Below, in pieces: positions 7,211 through 15,043 of a stretch of DNA of 16,041 nt. The stretch is from positions 1 through 16,041 of the forward strand of contig CBFGRU010000043.1 of assembly GCA_965651255.1 (NCBI GenBank). Reading direction: 5' to 3'. The notes under the pieces were generated by a model. The model was not told the DNA's origin. It saw only the letters and a list, made by a program, of their open reading frames with translations, and ran no database searches. The translations under genes and the position numbers were made by a program. Each line of letters begins with the position of its first letter. The first letter of the stretch is position 1. This DNA is from CBFGRU01 sp965651255 (GTDB lineage: Bacteria > Planctomycetota > Phycisphaerae > Phycisphaerales > SM1A02).

Positions 7211-7963
7211 ATGGACAGCAACCGCCTGAAAGAAGTTCAGCAGACCGACATCTCAGAGAGTCGGGTGAACGAGGACTTTGTCGATTGGCTGAAGAACAAA
7301 GGGCCAACGTGGCTGCTTGTCATCATGGTGATCCTGTGCGCCTGGGTCGGTTGGGATCGCATCAAGAGCATGCGGGTTCAGAAGCTTGACCAGGCGCGAA
7401 TGGAACTGAGTGATGCGTTCAGCCCGGTCGATCTGCAACGCATCGCATCGGATTATGCGAGCGTGCGTGAAGAGGCACTGCTGCGTGCTGCGGATTTGTA
7501 TCTTCAGTCGGTGCAGACCGGTCGAACGATCGCCAGTTCGCTGACCCCGTCGGAACTACCGCCTGAACTGACGGCCGATGAGCGGGCGATGGCCATTACC
7601 GAAGGGCGGCGGCTGTACAACGAATTGCTGGATGCCACGAAGGGCGATGCCGGGAAGGTCCTTTTTGCAGTGAATGCCCAATTCGGCCTCGCTGCACTGG
7701 CGGAGTCGGCGGGTGAGTTTGACACCGCCCGTGAGCACTACACGCAGGCCGCCAACCTCGCGCGGGATCAGTTCAACATGCTTGCCAGCCAGGCCGAGCA
7801 GCGACGGGATGCACTGTCTGCCTTGCCGAAAGAAATCGTGCTGATCGAGCGAACAGCCCTTCCGCGACCCGAGATCATCGATCCATTGCTGCGAGACTTG
7901 ATCCAGGTGCCCGATGCGGAGGAATCCGCGACAGATGGCTCGGCGGGTGAAGGCACCGATTGA
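7211..7963 (+). CDS. Single-pass membrane protein with TPR-like domain
   Basis: A 250-residue protein with a short charged N-terminus (about 30 residues, cytoplasmic by the positive-inside rule), one hydrophobic segment at about 33-48 (TWLLVIMVILCAWVGW), and a mostly helical soluble domain. A TPR-like helix pair is visible at about 150-188, with an AQFGLAALAESAGEFDTAREHY core that matches the tetratricopeptide spacing. The C-terminus is acidic and low in complexity. Architecture and length resemble the YfgM-type ancillary subunits near the SecYEG translocon, which fold or chaperone periplasmic proteins, but the match is to layout only. The start at 7211 has AGGGA six bases upstream. ATG 7127 is an in-frame alternative that overlaps the kinase stop as ATGA and would add 28 residues before the membrane segment. 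Confidence 0.75.
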   Translation: MDSNRLKEVQQTDISESRVNEDFVDWLKNKGPTWLLVIMVILCAWVGWDRIKSMRVQKLDQARMELSDAFSPVDLQRIASDYASVREEALLRAADLYLQSVQTGRTIASSLTPSELPPELTADERAMAITEGRRLYNELLDATKGDAGKVLFAVNAQFGLAALAESAGEFDTAREHYTQAANLARDQFNMLASQAEQRRDALSALPKEIVLIERTALPRPEIIDPLLRDLIQVPDAEESATDGSAGEGTD

Positions 7964-7982
7964 GCGCGGTGCAGGCACGACC

Positions 7983-9155
7983 ATGAACGACAACACGCCT
8001 CCCATTCGGGTCGTGGCCGACCTGACTGATGATGTCGTCGGTGTTGGCGGGAAGGTTGATCAGCAACGTCTCTTTGAGCTGTACGAGCAGCAGACCGAGG
8101 GCGAGGATGAAAGCCCGATCGCGGTGCGTTTTACGTTGACGCGCGACCTCAACAAACGGCTGGACCGGTACCTCGTCGACCGTGTGCCGTTTCTCAGCCG
8201 CACTTCACTGCAACACCTCATTCACGAAGAAGCGGTGACGGTGAATGGTCGCGTGCCGAAGCCGTCAACGAAGTTGCGCAAGGGTGATGAAATCATCGCC
8301 GTTCTCCCGCCCCCGCCAAGCACAGAGATTCCAGCAGAGGATATTCCGCTGGATGTGCTGCACGAGGATGACCACCTCATTGTCATCAATAAAGCATCCG
8401 ACATCATCGTTCATCCTGCGCGGGGGAACAAGACGGGGACGATCATCAACGCGCTTGCGTACCACTTTCAACACCGCTCGAGTGGCGCGCTCTCAAGTGT
8501 TGGTGAAGAGTTCACTCGGCCGGGTGTTGTCCATCGACTCGATCGGTTCACGACCGGTGTCATGGTCGCCGCGAAGAGTGATACCGCGCATTGGCGTCTC
8601 GGCCGACAGTTCGAGTTGCGCAAGACGGAGAAGCGGTACCTTGCGGTGGTTCATGGCCGCCTGGAAACGCACGCCGATGTGATCGATGTTCCGCTCGGCA
8701 AGCACCCGACGGCGCGTGAGAAGTATGCGGTTCGCTGGGATGACACCGGGAAGCCATCCGTCACGATCTACCGTGTGCGCGAAGTGTACGAGAACTTCAC
8801 GCTGGTCGAACTTGAGCTGAAGACCGGGCGCACGCACCAGATCCGTGTGCATCTTTCGCATCTGGGCTACCCCATCGCGGGTGATGACATGTACGGCGGC
8901 AGTCACCTGGCCATGGGCGACGTGGATCGGTCAGCGGCCGATCCGACCGTCCTACTCCTTACTCGTCAGGCGCTGCACGCCTCACTGCTTGGTTTTCATC
9001 ATCCAATCACGGATGAGCCGGTTGAGTTTCAGGCCCCTCTGCACGCGGATATGCGGAATCTTGTACACATACTGCGCGCGACACAATTCGTGAGTGCGCC
9101 GACCGTCGCGGGAACGCGACTTGATCTTGACCGAATCGTCGGCCCAAAGGGGTAG
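7983..9155 (+). CDS. rluD: RluA-family 23S rRNA pseudouridine synthase (RluD-like)
   Basis: Large-subunit rRNA pseudouridine synthases of this type convert specific uridines to pseudouridine; E. coli RluD acts on helix 69. Counting from 7983, residues 1-48 are an acidic, non-conserved extension. An S4 RNA-binding domain spans about 50-105 (RLDRYLVDRV through STKLRKGDEI), and the catalytic domain follows from about 125. The catalytic motif is GVVHRLDRFTTG with D187 as the nucleophile. KTGRTHQIRVHLSHLGYPI (280-298) and GDDMYGG are the family's C-terminal signatures. The length of 390 residues exceeds E. coli RluD (326), mostly through the N-terminal extension and a longer C-terminus. The frame is open from ATG 7914, but that start lies inside the previous gene; 7983 is preferred, 20 bases after the upstream stop, with only a weak CAGG as ribosome-binding site. 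It converges with mraY with a 13-base gap. Confidence 0.92.
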   Translation: MNDNTPPIRVVADLTDDVVGVGGKVDQQRLFELYEQQTEGEDESPIAVRFTLTRDLNKRLDRYLVDRVPFLSRTSLQHLIHEEAVTVNGRVPKPSTKLRKGDEIIAVLPPPPSTEIPAEDIPLDVLHEDDHLIVINKASDIIVHPARGNKTGTIINALAYHFQHRSSGALSSVGEEFTRPGVVHRLDRFTTGVMVAAKSDTAHWRLGRQFELRKTEKRYLAVVHGRLETHADVIDVPLGKHPTAREKYAVRWDDTGKPSVTIYRVREVYENFTLVELELKTGRTHQIRVHLSHLGYPIAGDDMYGGSHLAMGDVDRSAADPTVLLLTRQALHASLLGFHHPITDEPVEFQAPLHADMRNLVHILRATQFVSAPTVAGTRLDLDRIVGPKG

Positions 9156-9168
9156 GCATTGCGCCGGT

Positions 9169-10335
9169 TCAACGCAACTTGATTGACACCAAAGCGATCA
9201 TCGCCAGAACCACGCTCAACACCCAGAAGCGCGTGACGATCTGCTGTTCGCTCCACCCCCCAAGGTGGAAGTGATGGTGAATCGGCGAGCAGCGAAAGAT
9301 GCGCTTGCCCTTCGTCCATTTGAAGTATCCAACCTGCAGGATCACACTGGCCATCTCCATGAAGAAGATGCCGCCGATGATCAGCAACAGAATCTCCTGG
9401 CGAATTGCGACTGCGATGTAAGCGAGCAGTCCGCCGAGCGGGAGCGAACCGGTATCACCCATGAAGACCTGCGCGGGTGAACAGTTGAACCAGAGAAAGC
9501 CCAGACATGCCCCCGCCATGGCGCCGGTGATGACCATGATTTCCTTCGCACCGCTGATGTACGGAAACATCAGCGTCTGGGCAGCACTCTCGCTTCCGGC
9601 GATGTAGCAGAGCGCCATCATCGCAAAGCTGGCGACGAGCATCGTCCCCGCGGCAAGTCCATCCATGCCGTCGGTCAGGTTCACCGCGTTAGAGGTTCCA
9701 GCCACGAGCAGCATCGCGATCGCCATGAACACCGGTGCGGAAAGAACCAGCACGCCCGTTTCGATCTGAAACGTTCCTGGTTCGTACGTTCGCTGGAATG
9801 GCAGGGTGAGAACATGCAACTCATCCGCCGATCCGGCGCGATAGAGAAACACCCCGACGATGACGCCGAGCCCGAGTTGAAAGAGGAGTTTCTCCCATGC
9901 ATACAGGCCTTCGCGCGAGCCGGGCGAGCGACGGGCGGCGGTGAGCTTCAGCCAGTCATCAACACTGCCCAGGAGCGCGAGCCAGACCAGCACAATCAGG
10001 CCCAGGTGCACGTAGCGGTTGGTCAGATCGCCGAAGAGCAGCGTTGTGCTGAGAATTGCCCCGCAGATGATGATGCCGCCCATCGTCGGCGTGTTCGCCT
10101 TGCGGGCCATCAACTCGTTCAGGTCACGGTTGTAGAACTCCGGGGCATCACCCACTTTCTGCTTGAGCAGCCAGAGGATGATTCGCTTGCCGAAAATGAG
10201 CATCAGCGAGAAGCTCACCACGACCGCCACAAACGCGCGAAACTCAAGCTGATACATCACCGAAACCAGCGGGTACAAGCCGATCTTGTCCAGCCAGTTC
10301 TGAAGATTCTGGTTCTGAAGCAGGTTGTAAAGCAT
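9169..10335 (-). CDS. mraY: Phospho-N-acetylmuramoyl-pentapeptide transferase (MraY)
   Basis: MraY transfers phospho-MurNAc-pentapeptide from UDP to undecaprenyl phosphate at the inner membrane, making lipid I. The 388-residue protein has about ten hydrophobic segments. Signature residues are the double aspartate D126-D127 (GSVDDWLK), the NAVNLTDGMDGLA loop (216-228, D222), FMGDTGSL (291-298, D294) and the PIHHHFHLGGW motif (351-361) characteristic of MraY. E. coli MraY has 360 residues; the excess includes a longer loop around 165-195. The start at 10335 matches the usual 'MLY-LL' N-terminus, although the Shine-Dalgarno sequence is weak. It follows murF by 56 bases. No murD, ftsW or murG follows; the next gene is the convergent rluD. 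A short inverted repeat (TTGCG/CGCAA, 9159-9177) overlaps the stop and has no T-tract. Confidence 0.97.
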   Translation of the reverse strand: MLYNLLQNQNLQNWLDKIGLYPLVSVMYQLEFRAFVAVVVSFSLMLIFGKRIILWLLKQKVGDAPEFYNRDLNELMARKANTPTMGGIIICGAILSTTLLFGDLTNRYVHLGLIVLVWLALLGSVDDWLKLTAARRSPGSREGLYAWEKLLFQLGLGVIVGVFLYRAGSADELHVLTLPFQRTYEPGTFQIETGVLVLSAPVFMAIAMLLVAGTSNAVNLTDGMDGLAAGTMLVASFAMMALCYIAGSESAAQTLMFPYISGAKEIMVITGAMAGACLGFLWFNCSPAQVFMGDTGSLPLGGLLAYIAVAIRQEILLLIIGGIFFMEMASVILQVGYFKWTKGKRIFRCSPIHHHFHLGGWSEQQIVTRFWVLSVVLAMIALVSIKLR

Positions 10336-10391
10336 CGTGCATTCGCCGGGACGGATCGGTTGTCCTTATCGGCCATCAGCGGCGAGCCAGT

Positions 10392-11810
10392 CTACTCTGC
10401 GGAGGTGATGTTGGCTGGGGCCCGATCTTTCAACAGTTTTACGATCCGCTCAATGCCAATGCGGCGCGACCCCTTCAGCAGGACCGCATCTCCCGGCTTC
10501 AATTCACCCACGATACCTTGCAGAACATCCCTCTCGGGCTTTTCGTACCATCGCACGAGCTTCTTTCCCAATCGCTGTGTCGCTGACTTTTCCGTGTAGC
10601 GCATGAGCGGCCCGATGAGGTGAATCTGCATGAGCGGCGATTGCTCGTGCAGCGCCAACAGGCGTCGCCCCAACTCGGTATGCAAAGATCGGGCCTCTTC
10701 CCCGAGTTCCAGCATGTCACCCAGCACCACGAGACGACGCTCGGCATCTTGGGAGACCTCGGCGAATGTGTCGAAGGCCGCAGACATCGATTCGGGGTTG
10801 GCGTTGTAGGCATCATTCATTACCTGGACGCCGTCGATCACCTCCACCGCCTGTCGCATTTCCGCCGGTCGGGCGGCAAGCAGGCCGCGCTGAATCACTT
10901 CATCGACCAGGCCGAACGATCGCGCGATCGCAATCACCGCCAGCGCGTTCAACGCATTGTGACGCCCGGCCAACGCCAGCTCGAAGCGGTCGCTCCCATT
11001 CGCTTCGAGCCATTGGCCTCCGGTTCGGAGTGGTCCGCGCCCCGTCAGTTGCAGGTCATTTCCGCTCTCAGATCCGAAGCGCAGCACATTCTCGCGGCCA
11101 CGAAGGTACGGCCGCAGAAGAGGCATGTCTCCGTTCACGACCGCCATCCCGCGCAGCTTCATTTCACGAAGAATGCCCGCCTTTTCTTCCGCAACCTTCT
11201 CGACTGTGCCCAGCCCTTCGAGATGACCGCGCCCGATCAGCGTAATGACCGCGACATCCGGCTGCGCCAGGCGCGTCAGGGTTTCGATTTCACCCGGATG
11301 ATTCGTCCCGATCTCGATGATCACATACGCATCATCCGGCGAGGCGGCGAGCAGCGTCAGTGGTACGCCAATCTCGTTGTTGAATGACTTCGGCGCGCAC
11401 GTGCCGCTCATCGTCTGCCCGAGCACGGTGTTCAACATCGTTTTCGTCGTTGTCTTGCCGCACGTTCCGGTGATGGCGATGATGCGCGGAAGAACCAGTT
11501 GATCCCGCCAGGCGCGGGCAAGCGATGTCAGCGCAGCGCGAGTTGAAGCAACCTGCAGCACGGGCGAATCGGTTGGTCCATCCGATGCCGGCCACCGCTC
11601 GACCATCGCCGCTGCGGCTCCGCGCGCAAGCGCTGAAGAGACATGATCATGTCCATCATGCACATCACCCCGAATGGCAATGAACAAGCGTCCATCCTGT
11701 TCCTCGCGCGAGTCGATCGAGACGCCGCGGAAGACCAGGTCACCGCGGACGGGCTGTACCCATCTGCCGCCCGTTGCTCGCTCGACAAACTTGGCGTCAA
11801 ATCCATTCAT
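10392..11810 (-). CDS. murF: UDP-MurNAc-tripeptide:D-Ala-D-Ala ligase (MurF)
   Basis: MurF is a cytoplasmic ATP-dependent ligase that adds D-alanyl-D-alanine to the UDP-MurNAc-tripeptide. It has the three-domain Mur ligase layout. The N-terminal UDP-binding domain carries SIDSRE (31-36). The central ATPase domain has the P-loop GTCGKTTTK (115-123), then FNNEIGVPLTLL and IIEIGTNHPGEI. The C-terminal domain begins after AGRHNALNALA and includes NDAYNANPESM, the segment that distinguishes MurF from the other Mur ligases. The P-loop reads GTCGKT where GSxGKT is usual, a conservative change. Length is 472 residues against 452 in E. coli. Its ATG (11810-11808) overlaps the murE stop (11809-11807) as ATGA, so the two are translationally coupled; mraY follows after 56 bases. 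Confidence 0.97.
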   Translation of the reverse strand: MNGFDAKFVERATGGRWVQPVRGDLVFRGVSIDSREEQDGRLFIAIRGDVHDGHDHVSSALARGAAAAMVERWPASDGPTDSPVLQVASTRAALTSLARAWRDQLVLPRIIAITGTCGKTTTKTMLNTVLGQTMSGTCAPKSFNNEIGVPLTLLAASPDDAYVIIEIGTNHPGEIETLTRLAQPDVAVITLIGRGHLEGLGTVEKVAEEKAGILREMKLRGMAVVNGDMPLLRPYLRGRENVLRFGSESGNDLQLTGRGPLRTGGQWLEANGSDRFELALAGRHNALNALAVIAIARSFGLVDEVIQRGLLAARPAEMRQAVEVIDGVQVMNDAYNANPESMSAAFDTFAEVSQDAERRLVVLGDMLELGEEARSLHTELGRRLLALHEQSPLMQIHLIGPLMRYTEKSATQRLGKKLVRWYEKPERDVLQGIVGELKPGDAVLLKGSRRIGIERIVKLLKDRAPANITSAE

Positions 11811-13300
11811 GCAACCTCCGCGCCGGTTCGACGGGCGGCGAGCGCTTCGCGTGCGACCAGCCGATCGTCAAACGGCTGCTTCGTCGTCCCGAGAATCTGA
11901 TAATCTTCGTGCCCCTTTCCGGCAATGACGATGATGTCGCCTCGCTCCGCCAGATCAATCGCATGACGAATCGCCTGCCGACGATCGACCATCGACTCGC
12001 TCGGAATCCGTTGATCGGTGGGAAGCCCCGATTCAATCTCGCGAATGATCGCGGCTGGATCTTCCGTCCGCGGATTGTCACTGGTGATCACGATCAGATC
12101 AGCGTGCTTCGCAGCGATGTTCGCCATGCGGGGTCGCTTGGAACGATCACGGTCCCCGCCGCAACCGAAGACAACGATCAACCGGGCACCGACCGGCACG
12201 AGCGGCCGCACCGCGCGAAGCACGTTGTCCAGCGCATCATCGGTGTGCGCGTAATCGACCAGAACACTGAAACCATCTTCTGTTTCATGAACCGGCTCGA
12301 GTCGGCCGGGCGGAGCCATCGCTGTCGTCAGCGCGGTGCGCAGCGCATCACCCGAAACTCCGAGCGCGTGCGCTGCCCCGGATGCCTGCAGTGCATTCAT
12401 CAGATTGTGCCGCCCGACCAGTGGCAAGTGCACGCGGAATGCACCCCACGGCCCGCGAATGGTTGCATCCATCCCCTGCGCGGTGAACTCATGCAACTCC
12501 GCGAGCAGATCGGCTCCGTGGTCGGTCAGTGATGCCCGCCAGACGTTCGCACGGCAATCGCGCACCATGCGGTCGGCGTGCGGGTCATCGGCATTCACGA
12601 TCGCCGTTGCGTCGGATGAAAGCGCCGTGAAGAGCATTGCCTTTGCATCGGCGTATGCATCCATCGTGCCGTGATAGTCCAGGTGATCGCCACTGAGGTT
12701 CGTAAAGATGCCGACCCGAAACGAAAGCGCTGCAACGCGTCGCTGAAGCAGCGCGTGGCTTGATGCTTCCATCGCACATGCACGGCAGCCGTTGTCAACC
12801 ATGCGGCGAAGCAGTCCGCTGATTTCGATGGCCGGTGGCGTTGTCAGTGATGCTGCACTCGCGCTCTTCCCGTCGTGCGTCTCAACCGTCCCGATGAGTC
12901 CGCAGGATGAGCCGCTCGTGTCAAGAATCTGTTTCACAAGGTGCGCGGTGGTGGTCTTGCCGTTCGTCCCCGTAACACCGATCAGCGACAACGCCCGGCT
13001 GGGCTGACCGAAGAATCGCTCCGCCAACTGGGCGGCCACCAGGGGTACATCCCGGGCTATCAGGATCGCCACGCCAGACGGTGTCGCCGGAGGCGTTTCG
13101 GCCACCACGGCCACTGCGCCGCGGCGGATGGCTTCCTCCACGTACTGTCTGCCATCACTCACCAGTCCCGCACGGGCAAGAAAGAGGGTCCCGGGTTCAA
13201 CCCGGCGACTGTCCTCAGTCACCGCACCAACCACTGGGTCTCCAGCCGATGCATCCATCCGCTGAACGTCGAGCCCCGCGATGAGTTCATTCAGTTTCAT
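11807..13300 (-). CDS. murE: UDP-MurNAc-L-Ala-D-Glu:meso-diaminopimelate ligase (MurE)
   Basis: MurE adds the third stem-peptide residue to UDP-MurNAc-dipeptide in the cytoplasm. Counting from ATG 13300 (497 residues): the UDP-binding domain has TEDSRRVEPGTLFLA (28-42), the P-loop is GTNGKTT (111-117), K220 in YADAKAMLF is the lysine normally carbamylated, and GKGHE (461-465) closes the C-terminal domain. SDNPRTEDP contains DNPR (408-411), the motif that selects meso-diaminopimelate over lysine, so the wall is predicted to be of the mDAP type. ATG 13321 is an in-frame alternative giving 504 residues. The later start is preferred because MKLNELI matches typical MurE N-termini and an AGGCGG lies about 11 bases before it. 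It overlaps murF by four bases and lies downstream of queA across an 85- to 106-base gap that contains a perfect inverted repeat. Confidence 0.96.
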   Translation of the reverse strand: MKLNELIAGLDVQRMDASAGDPVVGAVTEDSRRVEPGTLFLARAGLVSDGRQYVEEAIRRGAVAVVAETPPATPSGVAILIARDVPLVAAQLAERFFGQPSRALSLIGVTGTNGKTTTAHLVKQILDTSGSSCGLIGTVETHDGKSASAASLTTPPAIEISGLLRRMVDNGCRACAMEASSHALLQRRVAALSFRVGIFTNLSGDHLDYHGTMDAYADAKAMLFTALSSDATAIVNADDPHADRMVRDCRANVWRASLTDHGADLLAELHEFTAQGMDATIRGPWGAFRVHLPLVGRHNLMNALQASGAAHALGVSGDALRTALTTAMAPPGRLEPVHETEDGFSVLVDYAHTDDALDNVLRAVRPLVPVGARLIVVFGCGGDRDRSKRPRMANIAAKHADLIVITSDNPRTEDPAAIIREIESGLPTDQRIPSESMVDRRQAIRHAIDLAERGDIIVIAGKGHEDYQILGTTKQPFDDRLVAREALAARRTGAEVA

Positions 13301-13339
13301 GTCGTCGTACACCGCCTGCATTCAGGGCGCGATGGTCTC

Positions 13340-13368
13340 TTTATCATCGGAATGCGCATCACTCTGAA
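13340..13368 (-). promoter_or_regulatory. Candidate murE promoter
   Basis: On the minus strand TTCAGA (13368-13363) and GATAAA (13345-13340) are 17 bases apart, each matching four of six positions of the sigma-70 consensus. Transcription would start near 13333, giving a leader of about 33 bases to the ATG at 13300; this fits that start better than 13321. The match is modest. Confidence 0.28.
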
Positions 13369-13377
13369 CGCAGATTT

Positions 13378-13403
13378 GTGCAGAAGTATGTGCCATTCTG
13401 CAC
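13378..13403. repeat. Perfect 8-bp inverted repeat after queA
   Basis: GTGCAGAA (13378-13385) and TTCTGCAC (13396-13403) form a perfect dyad with a 10-base spacer. It begins three bases after the queA stop and lies just upstream of the candidate murE -35 box. As RNA it could form a hairpin, but no U-tract follows on the minus strand, so it is not a standard intrinsic terminator. It could equally be an operator for murE. The repeat is seen directly; the role is inference. Confidence 0.45.
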
Positions 13404-13406
13404 TCG

Positions 13407-14495
13407 TCAGCCGCTCTTCCGGGGGAGAATGAGCATGGCATCGCCGTAACTGTAGAAGCGATATCCGAGCCCCACCGCTTCGGCATACAGCGATTTCAAA
13501 CGCTCCAGTCCGACCATCGCGCCCACAAGAGCGAGCAGCGTCGAACGCGGCAAGTGAAAGTTCGTCATCAGACCGTCCACCAGGCGAAACCGATACGGCG
13601 GAGCAATGAGGAGTTCCGTCGAGCCCGTCAGATCACGATCGCATAGCTCACCGGCGGGTGGAAGGGATTCCAGCGTCCGTACGGTTGTCGTCCCGACGGC
13701 AATGATCCGACCGCCTGCGGCACGAGTGTTCAGAATCTTCTCAATCGATGTTCGGGAGACCTCGAACCATTCCCGGTGCATGACATGGGCATCGAGCGTT
13801 TCGGTCTTGATGGGCTGAAAGGTGCCGGCCCCGACATGCAAGGTCAGTTCGGTCCGGCTGATCCCGGCGGCATCAATCCGGTGCAGCAGTTCATCGGTAA
13901 AGTGCAGGCCCGCAGTCGGAGCCGCGACCGATCGTCGTCGGGCAAGGTCAGCGTAGACCGTCTGATACCACAGGCGGTCAAGCGAATCGACATCCAGCGG
14001 CGTTTCGTCGCGCGCTTTCAGGATGTAGGGCGGCAGCGGCGTGTGGCCGGAGCGGTCAAGAACACTCTCAAGCGACTCATTCGCACGCGGCTCAACGATC
14101 CATGCCTCGTCCGATCGATCGATGAGCACGAGTTCATCGCCCGTTACATCTTGCTGAGCATTGACCAGTGCAAGAACCTGACCGGGGCGAAGCTTGCCGT
14201 TGCTCTTGAAAAGGCATCGGCCCTGGCGTGCGCTGACCATCTCGAGAAACAGCCCCTCGACGCGGCCACCGGTGTCGGCCCGCCGACCCACCAGACGCGC
14301 GGGACAAACCGCCGTGTTGTTGAAGACCATGCAGTCGCCGGCCTGAACGTATTGCGGGAGGTCGCGCACCCTCGCGTGTTCAATGACTTCACCCTGGTGA
14401 GAAACAACCATCAACCGCGCAGCATCACGCGGCTCTGATGGCCGCGTCGCAATTCGGTCGGCCGGGAGGTCGTAATCGAGTTCATCACTGCGCAT
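13407..14495 (-). CDS. queA: tRNA preQ1(34) S-adenosylmethionine ribosyltransferase-isomerase (QueA)
   Basis: QueA transfers and rearranges the ribose of S-adenosylmethionine onto 7-aminomethyl-7-deazaguanine in tRNA, forming epoxyqueuosine in the queuosine pathway. From ATG 14495 the protein has 362 residues (E. coli 356). It begins with the typical DELDYDLPADRIATRPSEPRDAARL N-terminus and contains VFNNTAVCPARL (57-68), APTAGLHFT (192-200), HVGAGTFQPIK (220-230), VGTTTVRTLES (267-277) and SYGDAMLIL near the end, all family signatures. The frame is open upstream to 14741, but those 82 arginine-rich residues do not resemble QueA and the conserved N-terminus begins at 14495. The Shine-Dalgarno sequence is weak. 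It is the first confident gene of the minus-strand run queA-murE-murF-mraY; no other queuosine gene is in the window. Confidence 0.96.
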   Translation of the reverse strand: MRSDELDYDLPADRIATRPSEPRDAARLMVVSHQGEVIEHARVRDLPQYVQAGDCMVFNNTAVCPARLVGRRADTGGRVEGLFLEMVSARQGRCLFKSNGKLRPGQVLALVNAQQDVTGDELVLIDRSDEAWIVEPRANESLESVLDRSGHTPLPPYILKARDETPLDVDSLDRLWYQTVYADLARRRSVAAPTAGLHFTDELLHRIDAAGISRTELTLHVGAGTFQPIKTETLDAHVMHREWFEVSRTSIEKILNTRAAGGRIIAVGTTTVRTLESLPPAGELCDRDLTGSTELLIAPPYRFRLVDGLMTNFHLPRSTLLALVGAMVGLERLKSLYAEAVGLGYRFYSYGDAMLILPRKSG

Positions 14496-15043
14496 CGTTC
14501 TTGCGTTCCACCGATGACGCTCCGCAACACCGGCGATGCGTCGGCACCACAAACCGCGCCATCGGAACAATCGAAACGACCGGCCCATCGCGCGAAATCC
14601 ATCCTTGCTCACTGCGTGGCGCGATATTCTCGGTCGTGCGTACTCGTGGAACAGGTGTGCCCACGATAGGCGCATCGACTGCACATCGGTGAGAGTGCGA
14701 ATCGAAAGAGCAGATGTCCCCGGCTTGCCCTCGCCAGCCACCGTTCGTCGGTGGTGGCACCATCACGCGCCGTTGCCAATCTGCACTCCCCCGGCGAAGT
14801 CCACGACACCGACTGATTGCTATGTGTCATCCCGGACTGAACCGGCCCTGAATGTTGCCTGCATGACGACGACGACGAATGAATCTCGACCGACCTATGC
14901 GGTGCTCGCCGTGGGCGAAACTCCGCACTGGAAGTCGGAACCTCCACCGCCTCCCCGTCGAGCGTTGGCCATGATTCAATATGACTACATAACGAACTCC
15001 GGGTCGCTGATCGATGTACTCGCCTGAGATGGGTGGGTGACGC
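14496..15043. other. 548-base stretch without a confident gene
   Basis: This lies between the queA start and the stop of the membrane-protease gene. It should contain the promoter of the queA run, but no convincing hexamer pair was found. It holds a GC-rich dyad at 14738-14754 (CCACCG/CGGTGG around a five-base loop, no T-tract). It also holds a plus-strand ORF at 14863-15027, listed separately, and a minus-strand ORF at 14766-14485 (93 codons) that overlaps the queA start by 11 bases. The minus ORF has G/C-rich third positions in its second half and a hydrophobic VVSIVPMARFVVP segment, but no recognisable family. Confidence 0.5.
14863..15027 (+). CDS. Possible small protein of 54 residues, function unknown
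   Basis: An ATG at 14863 opens a 54-codon frame ending 16 bases before the convergent membrane-protease stop. The product has a threonine-rich start, a central WKSEPPPPPRRAL segment with five prolines, and a C-terminus of mixed composition (IQYDYITNSGSLIDVLA). About 65% of third positions are G or C, comparable to real genes nearby as judged by eye. The frame is open upstream to 14536, but that part is rich in His and Arg and looks non-coding. No Shine-Dalgarno sequence is seen and no family is recognised; it may be a chance ORF. Confidence 0.28.
   Translation: MTTTTNESRPTYAVLAVGETPHWKSEPPPPPRRALAMIQYDYITNSGSLIDVLA

Noticed and set aside
9159..9177. Short inverted repeat between rluD and mraY as a shared terminator
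   Set aside because: Only five pairs with a nine-base loop, overlapping the mraY stop, and no T-tract on either strand.
10620..11387. 255-codon plus-strand ORF
   Set aside because: Antisense shadow of murF, rich in Gln, His and Arg.
14496..14741. 82-residue N-terminal extension of QueA
   Set aside because: Arginine-rich and not like QueA; the conserved N-terminus begins exactly at the ATG at 14495.
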